64,000 nucleotides of DNA from UBA7672 sp041398245. Its GTDB lineage: Bacteria; Pseudomonadota; Alphaproteobacteria; Caulobacterales; Hyphomonadaceae. Shown piece after piece: positions 21,001 to 29,585 of this stretch (the stretch's first letter is position 1; every line of letters starts with the position of its first letter). The DNA is taken from NCBI GenBank assembly GCA_041398245.1, contig JAWKVC010000010.1:89071-153070 (forward strand), read 5' to 3'. The notes beneath the pieces were generated by a model that saw only the letters and a list, made by a program, of their open reading frames with translations, was not told the origin of the DNA and ran no database searches. The translations under genes were made by a program, and so were the position numbers.

Positions 21001-21152
21001 GTGCTTTGCTCCTGCTCGACCGGTTGGGTGGTCTCCACCGTATCCTGGGGAGCAGTGGTTTCTTGGGCAATCGCCGGCAAGATCGCGACGGTCGCCAAAA
21101 CACCTAGTGCCGCCGACCGGCTGAGCCGACCAGCAAATGATCCCTGACGCAT
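18075..21152 (-). CDS. TonB-dependent outer-membrane receptor (copy 1)
   Basis: A 1025-aa receptor with a signal peptide (MRQGSFAGRLSRSAALGVLA, cleavage near AIAQ), a Gln/Thr/Glu-rich linker, a plug domain beginning DRVVVTGTRLSSNFSSAAPM with LRGLGSNRTLVLLDGRR and the ILKDGASSIYGSDAIAGVVN segment, then a long beta-barrel ending in an aromatic residue (FLNVSKKY). It imports a bulky substrate using TonB energy. The substrate is unknown; no transport or catabolic gene is adjacent. Start ATG 21152 has GGAGGGA upstream; an earlier in-frame ATG at 21245 would bury the signal peptide. It is paralogous to the next receptor. Confidence 0.9.
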   Translation of the reverse strand: MRQGSFAGRLSRSAALGVLATVAILPAIAQETTAPQDTVETTQPVEQEQSTGQDRVVVTGTRLSSNFSSAAPMDIVVAEQAAVEGISDVASLLRSTTVAAGSSQITAVTSTAFVQNGGVGAETISLRGLGSNRTLVLLDGRRAGPAGTRGSVGAFDFNVLPLSTVERIEILKDGASSIYGSDAIAGVVNIITKKGDGLDFDVFASTPLAGGGDEFRASGSWGHSFSDSLHVRLTADYFKQQELARGDRDFFACGQPYVFRANGSRADLVDPRTGTPTCSSDLLWGHIWFYDYTQAGAISQPWQARPQLIQYNYGNDLQNWLPVGGPNSSGWSIPAGWFPVGYGELNRPGATADPYYQPSARMSDALLNYHHPYVDEASLSPEVERMTIMGKVDFDLNDTTQMYAEALLNRRMTKVNGYRQFWNYQYVYDYGGGAFAGDPIAYAEGWRGPAIGLSPTAITNHSDDTTTVDYMRFVGGMRGDVPMLSGWQYDIALQFSRSDGDYKEDIIWDDAISPYNFRNSLCAGTTTPYRGIPCVDINWYTPEFMAGQFTDEEYAFLFGTVVGNTVYEQKSIEAYMTGDLFSLPAGPVGGVLGVLYQEDSIDDTPSQATQDGAAWGSSQAGRTVGEDKTSAIYGEIGLPLLSNQPLAQDLSLTLSGRYTDVDSYGSDSTYKAGLNWQITPEFRLRASQGTSFRSPALFELFLAGETSFLGQRAIDPCVNWAANLASNSISQRVADNCAADGIPDNHNGSGSSALISSSGGFGSLEAETSTSRNIGFIWTPSFADLQVSIDYFDIEVENEVTKLGAANIMYGCYDSLNFGSEPLCNLFVRNPAGGATQYLITDVTDNFLNISTQRNRGIDIDALYRTDTPIGGLTLQFQASKQLEDEIQLLPTSTPEDNNGLAGDPEWVANFNASLSVGDFEFFYGIRYVGDTSNVERFGNAAQTYQFENVRYVLSTPEIFYHNISVAVEPTEGLTVRAGVSNLLDEKPPLVTALSGEFSTVGNVPLYSQYDFFGRTLFLNVSKKY

Positions 21153-21485
21153 GTAAAGCAGTCCCTCCAGTTGTCCTGACTCGACTGCCCTTGGAACTCG
21201 CTGCGAATGCCGTCGCAGGCGCTCCGTCATAGAACTGACAGCCACTGGATGGACAGAAATTGGTCACATTCCGCTCGTCAACCCGACGGCGAGCGTTTCC
21301 ATTCCCGTTTCAACCGAAATGTAGATGAAACCTGCGTAAGGTTTCTGAGCCTTGGACGATTTTCAGGCGTAGCCATGAATTTTGGGTCGTGTCGCAGGCG
21401 CCTGGAGGCGTGACGCCTACACGCTCTTGGGAGCGGGAATGGAGCGGAGACCGTTTCGAATCTCCGCTCCAAGGTTCCGTTGCTT
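21153..21485. other. Intergenic region between the two TonB receptor genes
   Basis: 333 nt without a gene. It holds the promoter region of receptor copy 1 and, at its far end, the terminator hairpin of receptor copy 2. No Fur box, riboswitch or other regulatory motif is recognised. Confidence 0.6.
21441..21470 (-). terminator. Hairpin terminator of the second TonB receptor gene
   Basis: A perfect 10-bp inverted repeat (ggagcggaga at 21441-21450, tctccgctcc at 21461-21470) with a 10-nt loop lies 16 nt after the receptor stop. No T tract follows, so it may need Rho or act as an mRNA-stabilising hairpin. Confidence 0.55.
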
Positions 21486-24437
21486 CTAGAACTCATACCC
21501 CAGTCGGACGAAGAATGTCCGGCCGCGCAGATCGTATTGCGTGGCTGCGAGAGCGTAGTTCTGCAGGCGCTGGCCGCCATTGTCAGAGATGACCGGCGGC
21601 TGGGCGTCGAACACGTTCGAGATGCCTCCCGTGATCGACACCTTATCATCCCGCCAGCGCACGGAGACGTCGTGCGATAGCCACGGATCGGTCGAGTTGA
21701 GGAGGCGGCCGGTGCGACCGAAATAGCCGCCCGGATTGGTCACCGCCGGGAAGAAGATCTCATTGTCCGTCGGGCCGATGTAGTCGATGAACCACGAATA
21801 GGTGAAGTCGCCTGAGTCGAGTCGCACCTGGGCGTCCGCAACCCATTCCGGGTCCCCGATCGTTCCGTTGAAGTCGTTCGTCGCAAAGCCGGACGACAGG
21901 TTCGGATCGAACAGGTTGAGCACATCCTCGATCGTGTTCGTCGCGGAGACCTCGACCGTAAGATCGCCAAAGTCGAGTTCATGCTGATACCGCACCGTGA
22001 TATCAACGCCGCGCGAGGACTGGCTGTTCACATTGAGGTAGCTGTCGTTGACCGTCGTGATGTGGAACGGGTCAACTGTCGCATTCCCCGGGTTACGCGA
22101 GAACAGGTTGCAGAATGCGTTCGGATACACCGGCGAACCATAGCATCCGCCCAGAATTGCGCCCGCTCCGAGCTGTGCAACCTGATTGTTCACTTCGATG
22201 TCGAAGTAGTCGATCGCGATGCTCAGATCGATGAAGTCGGGCGTCCAGATGAAGCCCAACGTCCGCGCCTCGGAGGTCTCTGCTTCGAGAACGCCGGCCC
22301 CGCCGCCTGAGACGATCAACGCAGAGCTGCCGCCGAGACCCGTATAGTTCGACGGGATACCTTCAGCGGCGCAATTGGTGCGCACGTTCTGGTTCGACGA
22401 GTTGCCCCAGTCGATACAGGGGTCGATCAGAGTCTGGACCTGGAACGAGGTCAGGTTGCCGAGGAACAGCTCATAAAGAGCTGGCGCCCGGTAGGACGTG
22501 CCCTGCGTTCCACGGATGCGTACGCTTGGAGTGATCTGCCAGTTCAGGCCGGCCTTCCACACGCTGTCCGAACCGTACGAGTCGTATTCGAAGGCGCGTG
22601 CGGAACCGTCCAGCGTCAGTTCCTCGACGAACGGCAGGCCACGCAACAGCGGGACGTTCGCTTCGATGAAGCCCTCGACGACCGTATCCTCTCCGCGCGT
22701 GATCAGAGCGGAGCTGGTATTCCAGAACTCGTTGTTCTGTTCCCGGATGTCGGGCGTGTCATCGATTTCGAAGTTGCGCCATTCGGCGCCCACCGCGAGG
22801 CCCAGCGGACCTGCCGGTAGCTCGAAGAGGTCGCCCGCGATGACGCCCTGAACCATCGTCTGTTCGTAGGTTGTCGTGCCGACCGGATAGGCCGTCAGCA
22901 GATCGAACACGTCCTGCGACCAGTTACCTGACAGGAATGCCGGGTCGAACGGGTTGTAGGTCGGGCCGTGATAGAGGCCATCCGATGGGCTTGTGAAGTT
23001 CCAGTCGCCTGCAGTCTCGTTCAGGATTTCGTTGCTGACGTACTCGCCATCGGACATCGAGTGTGAGGCGTTCAGGCTCCAGGTCCAACCCGGCACGAAG
23101 AATTCGCCCTCGAAGCCGGTCCGGACATAGTAGTAGTCAACCGTTGCTGATTGGTCGGCGGGCCAGATGGTCACTGGCTGGGCCAGCCGGAAGCCGGCGG
23201 GATGCAAAGCGAATCCCGGGCCGGCTGTGTAGGGACCCGGAACGTCGTAGCCATTGGCGCTGGCGATCTGCGGGAAGAACTGACGCCATGCCTTGTGCTC
23301 GAAGTCACGACGGTTCAGCAGCGCCTCAGTCGTCCAGTCGATGCCGTTCAGAATCGTGAAGTCTGCGCGTGCATAGAGGCTCATTCGTTCAACTGCAGAG
23401 ATCGCATAGCCTTCCGCGAACTTCGGTGAGTTCAGCACATCCTCATAATAGGCGTTGCCGGTCGGAGAGTTGAGGAAGGTGCGGTTTGCGCGCGGTCGGT
23501 AGCCCGGGATCGGGCCAACCGTAATACCGTCCGGCGCCGGCACATATCGTGCGCCGCTGATCGCGTCGACGACAGTGTTGTGATAGAGGTTATCGCATCC
23601 TCCCAGCGCTGTTCCCGCCAGAATGGACTGATCGATGCGGTCGATCCGCTGACCGGTGGTTGCGTCGTAAACGAGGTCCTGCGCGCAGGCCAGGTTCTTG
23701 CGATCGCCCCACTTCAGCGGATCGCGGTCTTCATATTCTGCGGCGAGCATGATCTGGCCGCCGAATAGTTCGAAGCCGATCGCGCCGCTGGCTTGCAGCG
23801 TGTTGCCGCCGCCCTGTTCAGTGGCGTTGTACTGAATCGTGAGTTCCGGCGCATCGACAGACGAGCGCGTGATAATGTTGACCACGCCGGCCACGGCGTC
23901 AGAGCCGTAGATCGACGAGGCGCCGTCCTTCAGGATCTCGACCCGCGAGATAATCGAGTCAGGCAGGACGTTCAGGTCGAACGCGCCGACCTGTCCACGC
24001 ACGCCTGCGGGGCCGGGCCGCTGGTTGTTGAGCAGGATGAGCGAACGCTGGGCGCCGAGGCCCCGCAGCGAGACTGAATTGATGCCCGGTCCGCCCTCGA
24101 TGACGAAGTTGCCGAAGGTGTTGTTGAACTGGGTCGAGCCCTGCGCGATCGACGAGCCCTGCAGGATCTCGGCCGTGTCGACCAGACCTTCAAGCGTCGA
24201 CGCTTCGGCTGTGATCACCTGGATCGGCGCGGTTGACGTGAATGCGTCACGCGGAATGCGCGAGCCGGTAATGACGACGCGATCACCTTCGTCGTCATTT
24301 GTTTCCGGTGGTTGGACCGTTTCGACCGGTTGGGAAGGCTGTTCAGTGACCTGCGCAACGGCGGGCGCCGCAGCGGCGATCAGGGCTCCGAGAGCTGCTG
24401 AACAGAAGAGTCGGGCGGTGTGTTGACCGCGATGCAT
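21486..24437 (-). CDS. TonB-dependent outer-membrane receptor (copy 2)
   Basis: A 983-aa receptor with a signal peptide (about 1-28, ending AVAQ), a plug domain (DRVVITGSRIPRDAFTSTAP, ILKDGASSIYGSDAVAGVVN) and a beta-barrel ending FFVRLGYEF with the terminal aromatic residue needed for outer-membrane insertion. It shares layout and many plug and C-terminal segments with copy 1, so the pair arose by duplication. The ribosome site (GGAGAG) precedes ATG 24437. Length and plug style resemble large receptors for oligosaccharides or peptides in Caulobacterales, but the substrate is not shown by the neighbours. Confidence 0.9.
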   Translation of the reverse strand: MHRGQHTARLFCSAALGALIAAAAPAVAQVTEQPSQPVETVQPPETNDDEGDRVVITGSRIPRDAFTSTAPIQVITAEASTLEGLVDTAEILQGSSIAQGSTQFNNTFGNFVIEGGPGINSVSLRGLGAQRSLILLNNQRPGPAGVRGQVGAFDLNVLPDSIISRVEILKDGASSIYGSDAVAGVVNIITRSSVDAPELTIQYNATEQGGGNTLQASGAIGFELFGGQIMLAAEYEDRDPLKWGDRKNLACAQDLVYDATTGQRIDRIDQSILAGTALGGCDNLYHNTVVDAISGARYVPAPDGITVGPIPGYRPRANRTFLNSPTGNAYYEDVLNSPKFAEGYAISAVERMSLYARADFTILNGIDWTTEALLNRRDFEHKAWRQFFPQIASANGYDVPGPYTAGPGFALHPAGFRLAQPVTIWPADQSATVDYYYVRTGFEGEFFVPGWTWSLNASHSMSDGEYVSNEILNETAGDWNFTSPSDGLYHGPTYNPFDPAFLSGNWSQDVFDLLTAYPVGTTTYEQTMVQGVIAGDLFELPAGPLGLAVGAEWRNFEIDDTPDIREQNNEFWNTSSALITRGEDTVVEGFIEANVPLLRGLPFVEELTLDGSARAFEYDSYGSDSVWKAGLNWQITPSVRIRGTQGTSYRAPALYELFLGNLTSFQVQTLIDPCIDWGNSSNQNVRTNCAAEGIPSNYTGLGGSSALIVSGGGAGVLEAETSEARTLGFIWTPDFIDLSIAIDYFDIEVNNQVAQLGAGAILGGCYGSPVYPNAFCNLFSRNPGNATVDPFHITTVNDSYLNVNSQSSRGVDITVRYQHELDFGDLTVEVSATNTIEDVLNLFDPNLSSGFATNDFNGTIGDPEWVADAQVRLDSGDFTYSWFIDYIGPTDNEIFFPAVTNPGGYFGRTGRLLNSTDPWLSHDVSVRWRDDKVSITGGISNVFDAQPPVISDNGGQRLQNYALAATQYDLRGRTFFVRLGYEF

Positions 24438-24680
24438 GAGGTCTCTCCAGGAATATTTGCATTGGATTGACCCCTTGGTTCGATGCCCCTGCTGACGCGA
24501 ATGCCGTCGCGCCGTCGGTGCAGAGTTATGATTCCTGAATATCCAGCCTTTTCGGGATGTCCAACCTCTCTTTTTCGTTTTTCGATAAAATGTGACCGTT
24601 GCGCCACGGTTTCGCGAACGCTGCTGCCCGGGCTGAGCCGGCGCCTTTGACAGAGCTGCCTTGCGAACGGAATTCCGTGC

Positions 24681-25925
24681 TTATTCAGCAGGTTTGGTCA
24701 GGACGAACTGCCCGACATCGATCCGGCCCGTGCGGAATCCGGCCGAGCAGTAGCCCAGATAGTAGAGCCACAGCCGGCGGAACTGTTCGTCGAACTTGCC
24801 GCCCTTGATGCGGTCCCAGGCGGCGTCAAAGCGACGGGCCCACTCGTCCAGCGTGCGGGCATAGGATTTGCCGAACATCTGATCGATGGCGAAGGTCATG
24901 CCTGCCCGTTCCGTTTCTTCCTTGAGGCGGGTCGGCGACGGCAGCATGCCGCCAGGGAAGATGTAGTGCTGGATGAAGTCCGCGCGCTTCCGGTACGAGT
25001 CAAAATACTTGTCGTCGATGGTGATGATCTGCAGGGCGGCCTTGCCGCCCGGCTTCAGCACCTCCGCAATCTTCGCGAAATAGCCCGGCCAGTATTCCTC
25101 GCCGACCGCCTCGAACATTTCGATGGAAGCGACCGCGTCGAACTGGCCTGTGAGGTCGCGATAATCCTTCATCACGATCTCAACCTGACCATCGAGGCCG
25201 GCGTCCTTCATGCGCTTGGTGGCGTAGGCATGTTGAGCGTCGGAGATGGTGATCGATGTGACGCGCGCCCCGAACTCCTTCGCCGCCACTTCGGCAAAGC
25301 CGCCCCAGCCTGACCCGATCTCGAGGACGTGGTCGCCAGCTTTCAGATTCAGGTTCCGGGCGATGGACCGGTACTTGGCCAGTTGCGCGTCCTGCAGCGG
25401 CTGATCCTTTGCCGAGAAGATCGCCGACGAATACGTCATCGTCGGATCAAGCCACGCCGTGTAGAAGTCATTGCCCAGGTCGTAGTGGGCCAGGATGTTC
25501 CGCTTCGAGCCTTTCTTCGTGTTGGCCCGCATGACGTGACGCAGATTGCCGAAGAAGCGCGCGATGGCGCCGCCGATGGCGAGCTTGCCGAGATCTTCCC
25601 AGTTGGCGTTGAAGTATTCGAGCAGCGTCGGCAGATCGGGCGTGTCGAACTTCCCGTCCATGAACACTTCCGCGAATCCGATATCGCCGCGCGCCGCGAC
25701 CGTGCGCACGAACTTAGGATCATGGACAATCATCTCGGCTTGCGGGCCAGCTTCCTTGCCATTGAAGCGCAAGGTGCGGCCATCAGGCAGCGTCATATCG
25801 AGCTGGCCGTGTTTGAAGCCGGACAACACCATCGCGGCGAAGCCAAGGCTCGCCGGCATACGGTCGAGGCTACGCAGATCGCGTGGCCCCCGGATCTCCA
25901 GAACCATTCTGTCGAGACGGCTCAT
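24681..25925 (-). CDS. cfa: Cyclopropane-fatty-acyl-phospholipid synthase
   Basis: A 414-aa SAM-dependent methyltransferase. Motifs: HYDLGNDFYTAWLDPTMTYS, SAM site VLEIGSGWGGFAE, SIEMFEAVGEEYWPGYF and the late QHYIFPGGMLPS. The enzyme adds a methylene (or methyl) group across double bonds of membrane phospholipid acyl chains. It is the last gene of a four-gene operon, photolyase / FAD oxidoreductase / DUF1365 / cfa, overlapping the DUF1365 gene by 4 nt. In related bacteria such clusters respond to singlet oxygen or light stress, and some cfa-like members make methylated or furan fatty acids, so the exact product is uncertain. Confidence 0.9.
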   Translation of the reverse strand: MSRLDRMVLEIRGPRDLRSLDRMPASLGFAAMVLSGFKHGQLDMTLPDGRTLRFNGKEAGPQAEMIVHDPKFVRTVAARGDIGFAEVFMDGKFDTPDLPTLLEYFNANWEDLGKLAIGGAIARFFGNLRHVMRANTKKGSKRNILAHYDLGNDFYTAWLDPTMTYSSAIFSAKDQPLQDAQLAKYRSIARNLNLKAGDHVLEIGSGWGGFAEVAAKEFGARVTSITISDAQHAYATKRMKDAGLDGQVEIVMKDYRDLTGQFDAVASIEMFEAVGEEYWPGYFAKIAEVLKPGGKAALQIITIDDKYFDSYRKRADFIQHYIFPGGMLPSPTRLKEETERAGMTFAIDQMFGKSYARTLDEWARRFDAAWDRIKGGKFDEQFRRLWLYYLGYCSAGFRTGRIDVGQFVLTKPAE

Positions 25926-26740
25926 GCCCGTTTCCTCAGTTCGCCGCGCCCGCCAGCGTCCTCTGCTTCGCGCCGGGTCAGGGTGGTACGCTTCAACAGT
26001 TGCGGAGGTTTATCACGATACTTGGCGCCCTTCAGCAAAAGCCTGAGGGCCTGCCAGTGGATCGCGATCCACACGCCAAGCCCTGATATGGGCATGGAGA
26101 TGAACCAACGCAAAATCGCGGGGGTGGAAAGTGCAGTGGCCTTCACCTGCAGGCTGGCGATGTGCGAGCGCCCGTCCGCGTGCAGATTTTCAACCCTGAG
26201 GCTCATTCGCCCCCCTTCTGGCGGACGCAAGGTAAACCTGTGCTCGCCATCGACATCCAAAAACGGCGAGACAAAGAACTCCTTGGGTCCCTTGTCGCTC
26301 ACGTCAGCCGACCAGAACGCGCTGACATAGGAATGAGTTTCACCAAACGTGTTGTGCACTTCGTAAATCACGCCGAGAAGCCCACCGTCCGGCCCGTATC
26401 CCAGCCAGAGCGAGATGGGGGCAAAGCCGTAGCCCAGCACGCGCGGAAAGGTGATCAGACGGATCGATCCGTCTTTCAGATCGATGCGGCCTTCTGCAAA
26501 CCGGGCCTCCGCCCAGGCTCTGAGCGGCAGGGAGGGCGTTCGCGCGCCATGGTCGACTTGCCGGAATGAGACAGGCGCCGCGCGGTCCACGGCAAAGAGA
26601 CGCGACAGGCCGGAGGTCTCGTTCAGGCGGTCGATGTCCACGTCCAGCATGGCGATGCGGTGCGAGAAGCTGCGGACAAACGGCTTCTCGCGCCGGTGCG
26701 CCGTGCGGCCAAACCAGAGACGGGCGGCCGGCTCGCTCAT
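25922..26740 (-). CDS. DUF1365 family protein
   Basis: A 272-aa protein of the DUF1365 family, recognised from the start (ARLWFGRTAHRREKPFVRSF, then RIAMLDVDIDRL), the central VLGYGFAPISLWLGYGPDG and YEVHNTFGETHSYV. The biochemical role is not established; the family nearly always sits between an NAD(P)/FAD amine-oxidase-like protein and a cfa-like methyltransferase, as here, and is thought to take part in modifying unsaturated fatty acids. ATGA overlap with the upstream FAD gene sets the start at 26740. Confidence 0.85.
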   Translation of the reverse strand: MSEPAARLWFGRTAHRREKPFVRSFSHRIAMLDVDIDRLNETSGLSRLFAVDRAAPVSFRQVDHGARTPSLPLRAWAEARFAEGRIDLKDGSIRLITFPRVLGYGFAPISLWLGYGPDGGLLGVIYEVHNTFGETHSYVSAFWSADVSDKGPKEFFVSPFLDVDGEHRFTLRPPEGGRMSLRVENLHADGRSHIASLQVKATALSTPAILRWFISMPISGLGVWIAIHWQALRLLLKGAKYRDKPPQLLKRTTLTRREAEDAGGRGELRKRA

Positions 26741-28080
26741 GTGACGGCCGCCAAAGCACCCGCCTGAAGCGCTGGCTGCAGCGAAGGCGAATGGGACAGT
26801 GCGTGAGTCTGGGTTGTTGTCGCCTGCCATGGCACGCGGCCGCCGAGTGCAAAGGCTGCCTCAAGACCGGTGCGCAGCCCGGCTTCGTGGAAGCCATCGC
26901 CCAGCCATGCGCCGGCGAAGAACAGGCCGTTCCGGCCTTGCAGGCGCTGTATCGATCGGCGCGCTGCGGCTGATGCGGCATCGTACATCGGGTGGTCGAA
27001 TTCGTAGACGCCGAACGTCTTGTCGGGCGCCGGCTCGCGCACGGGATTCAGCGTGACGAACACAGGATGCGACTTCGGCAGCCGCTGCAGCCGGTTCATC
27101 CAGTAGGTGACGCAGACACTGTCGTCCTGCCCCTTCTTCACGTTCCAGGACGCCCACGCCGCCCGGCGTTGCGGCATCAGCGAGGCGTCGTGGTGCAGCC
27201 AGGCGACGTTGGATGAAAAGCGCATCGAGCCCAGCGCCAGTCGCTGCTCCTCGTAGGCGGGATCCAGCATCTTCAGCGACGCGTCCGCGTGGCAGGAGAA
27301 GATCACAGCGTCGAAAACTTCGGGTCGCTTGCCGCGTTCGGTCACCGCGGTCTTGCCATGGCCAACGGGCCGGACTGACTCGATGTTCGCTGACGGGCGG
27401 AGGCGGGCGCCGAGATCGGACAGCATCCGCTTCACATAAGACTGGCTGCCGCCTTTCACGGTTCGCCAGATCGGGCGCACGAGATGCATCAGCCTGTGAT
27501 TGTCGAAGAATTGCAGGAAGCTGATCACGGGGTAGTCCAGCATCAGCTTCTCCGGCGTCGACCAGATCGCGGCGCTCATCGGAAGGAGATAGGCGTCGCG
27601 GAACAGCTGCGAATATCCGTGCCCGTCCAGCCAGTCGCCAAGACTCATATCCGGCACGCAGTCATTCGACAGTTCGGCGCGCGCAGCATTGTTGAAGTCG
27701 ATGATCTCGCTGACCATGCCGCGAAACTGCTTGTCCAGCGCGTTGCGTTTCCACGCGAACAGACCCCACGGATCGGATGACCATTCATAGCCGTTGGGAT
27801 CTGAGACGGAGAAGGCCATGTCGGTCCAGACAGTCTCGACGCCGAGATGCTTCAACAGATGCGTGAAGTTCGGATAGTTCGGGCGGTTGAAGCAGATGAA
27901 GCCGATATCCACGTCGAGCGGCTTGCCGCCATGGTCGACGTTCACGGTCCACGCGTGACCTCCGAAGCGCGAAGCCTTGTCGTAGACGACGATGTCGGCG
28001 TTATCCCGAAGGGCCCACGCAGCCCCAAGGCCGGCGACGCCTCCGCCGATAACCGCAACACGTTTGCGACGGATGTTCAT
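26737..28080 (-). CDS. FAD-dependent oxidoreductase (amine-oxidase fold)
   Basis: A 447-aa flavoprotein with an N-terminal dinucleotide fold VAVIGGGVAGLGAAWAL and the second FAD segment ASRFGGHAWT. It belongs to the NAD(P)-binding/amine-oxidase group linked to DUF1365 and cfa-like methyltransferases. In this context the likely substrate is a lipid acyl chain (inference). It overlaps the photolyase gene (28077-28080) and the DUF1365 gene (26737-26740), so the four genes form one translationally coupled operon. Confidence 0.85.
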   Translation of the reverse strand: MNIRRKRVAVIGGGVAGLGAAWALRDNADIVVYDKASRFGGHAWTVNVDHGGKPLDVDIGFICFNRPNYPNFTHLLKHLGVETVWTDMAFSVSDPNGYEWSSDPWGLFAWKRNALDKQFRGMVSEIIDFNNAARAELSNDCVPDMSLGDWLDGHGYSQLFRDAYLLPMSAAIWSTPEKLMLDYPVISFLQFFDNHRLMHLVRPIWRTVKGGSQSYVKRMLSDLGARLRPSANIESVRPVGHGKTAVTERGKRPEVFDAVIFSCHADASLKMLDPAYEEQRLALGSMRFSSNVAWLHHDASLMPQRRAAWASWNVKKGQDDSVCVTYWMNRLQRLPKSHPVFVTLNPVREPAPDKTFGVYEFDHPMYDAASAAARRSIQRLQGRNGLFFAGAWLGDGFHEAGLRTGLEAAFALGGRVPWQATTTQTHALSHSPSLQPALQAGALAAVT

Positions 28081-29528
28081 GCGGCGTTGTCCCGGCTGGA
28101 GGCCTTGTAGGCTTCGAGCGCGCGTTTGCGCGCAAAGTCATGATCGATGATCGGCTCGGGATAGGTTTCGCCGAGCTGTATGCCAGCAAGGTCGAGCGCA
28201 TCGGAGGGCGCTTCCCACGGCCGGTGAATCCATTTCGATGAGAGATCGGCAAGCTCCGGAACCCAGGCGCGCACATAGTCGCCCTCGGGATCGAACTTCT
28301 CGCCCTGCAGCACGGGGTTGAACACACGGAAGTAAGGCGCGGCGTCGGCGCCGGTGCCCGCTGTCCATTGCCAGCCATTGGCGTTGTTGGCTTCGTCCGC
28401 GTCGACCAGCGTGTCCCAGAACCATTCCTCGCCCTTGCGCCAGTGCACGAGCAGGTCCTTCGCGAAGAAGGAAGCGCAGATCATTCGCACGCGATTGTGC
28501 ATCCAGCCCGTGCGCCACAGCTGGCGCATGCCGGCGTCGATGATCGGGAAGCCGGTCTGGCCGCGCCGCCAGGCTTCCAGCTCAAGCTTCGTGCCGTTGC
28601 GCCAGTCGACCTCGTCGAACTGCCGCCGCCAGCTCAGCCGGCTCATCTGCGGGTCGTGGTAGAGAAGGTGATGCGAGAAATCACGCCAGGCGAGTTCGGA
28701 GAGGAATTTCTGGATGTCCTTCGCCGATGCTTCGCCGGCTTCTTCCGCCATCGTCGCCGCTCGCCAGACGGTATGCGGACTGATCTCGCCGAAATGGAGA
28801 TAGGGTGACAGCCGTGACGTGTGATCCTGGTCCGGCCGGTCGCGGCCACTGGCATAGCCGTTGATCCCGCCCAACAGAAAATCGCTGAGCCGCCTGCGCG
28901 CCGCCATCTCGCCCGGCGTCCACATTCCGGCCAGACCTCCAGACCAGTCCGGCTTGGCGGGATGCAGACCCCAGTCATCGATGTCGTCCGAGGTGACGCC
29001 ATCAAATGAGTTGATGGTGCGCGGTTCCGGCGCGTGATCATGCAGCTCCAGATTGGCCTGCAGCGCCTTCCAGAATGGCGTGAACACCTTGAAGTCGCCG
29101 CCTGACCCTGTCTTCAGGGCGAAGGGTTCGGCCAGCAAGGACCCGTTGAAGCTGTTCGCTTCCACGCCCGCAGACTTCAGCGCGGACTTGATGCGTTCGT
29201 CGATTTTGCGGGCGGGCCCATAGCGGCGGTTCCAGTAGACGGCGTCTGCGCCTGTTTCGCCGATCAGTCCGGCGATGATGTCCTCGGCCTTGCCCCGCCG
29301 CAGCACCAGGCGACCGCCTTTGCCCTTGAGGCGTTCACCGAGCGCTCGAAGCGACTTGTCCAGCCACCAGCGGCTGGCGCCGCCGGGCGCGCGCGCTTCC
29401 CGGCTTTCCTCGTCGAGGATATAGACAGCGACCAGCGGCCTGCCCGTTGCGTGGGCGGCCGCCAGACCTGGATTGTCGCCCAGCCGGAGGTCGTCTCGGA
29501 ACCAGAAAAGGACGGGGCGGTCGGACAA
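28077..29528 (-). CDS. phr: Deoxyribodipyrimidine photolyase
   Basis: A 483-aa photolyase/cryptochrome. N-terminal antenna domain: RPVLFWFRDDLRLGDNPGL. C-terminal FAD domain: SRLSPYLHFGEISP, QKFLSELAWRDFSHHLL, RQTGFPIIDAGMRQLWRTGW, MHNRVRMICASF and the WQWTAGTGADAAPYFRVFNP segment. It repairs UV cyclobutane dimers using blue light. First gene of the photolyase / FAD / DUF1365 / cfa operon; the set points to light or photo-oxidative stress. No rpoE-chrR pair is in the window. Confidence 0.93.
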   Translation of the reverse strand: MSDRPVLFWFRDDLRLGDNPGLAAAHATGRPLVAVYILDEESREARAPGGASRWWLDKSLRALGERLKGKGGRLVLRRGKAEDIIAGLIGETGADAVYWNRRYGPARKIDERIKSALKSAGVEANSFNGSLLAEPFALKTGSGGDFKVFTPFWKALQANLELHDHAPEPRTINSFDGVTSDDIDDWGLHPAKPDWSGGLAGMWTPGEMAARRRLSDFLLGGINGYASGRDRPDQDHTSRLSPYLHFGEISPHTVWRAATMAEEAGEASAKDIQKFLSELAWRDFSHHLLYHDPQMSRLSWRRQFDEVDWRNGTKLELEAWRRGQTGFPIIDAGMRQLWRTGWMHNRVRMICASFFAKDLLVHWRKGEEWFWDTLVDADEANNANGWQWTAGTGADAAPYFRVFNPVLQGEKFDPEGDYVRAWVPELADLSSKWIHRPWEAPSDALDLAGIQLGETYPEPIIDHDFARKRALEAYKASSRDNAA

Positions 29529-29585
29529 AGCGGCTCGCGGGGTCAGGTCGGTTTGACCTTCGTACGCGCCAGCGTCTCAGCTGGA

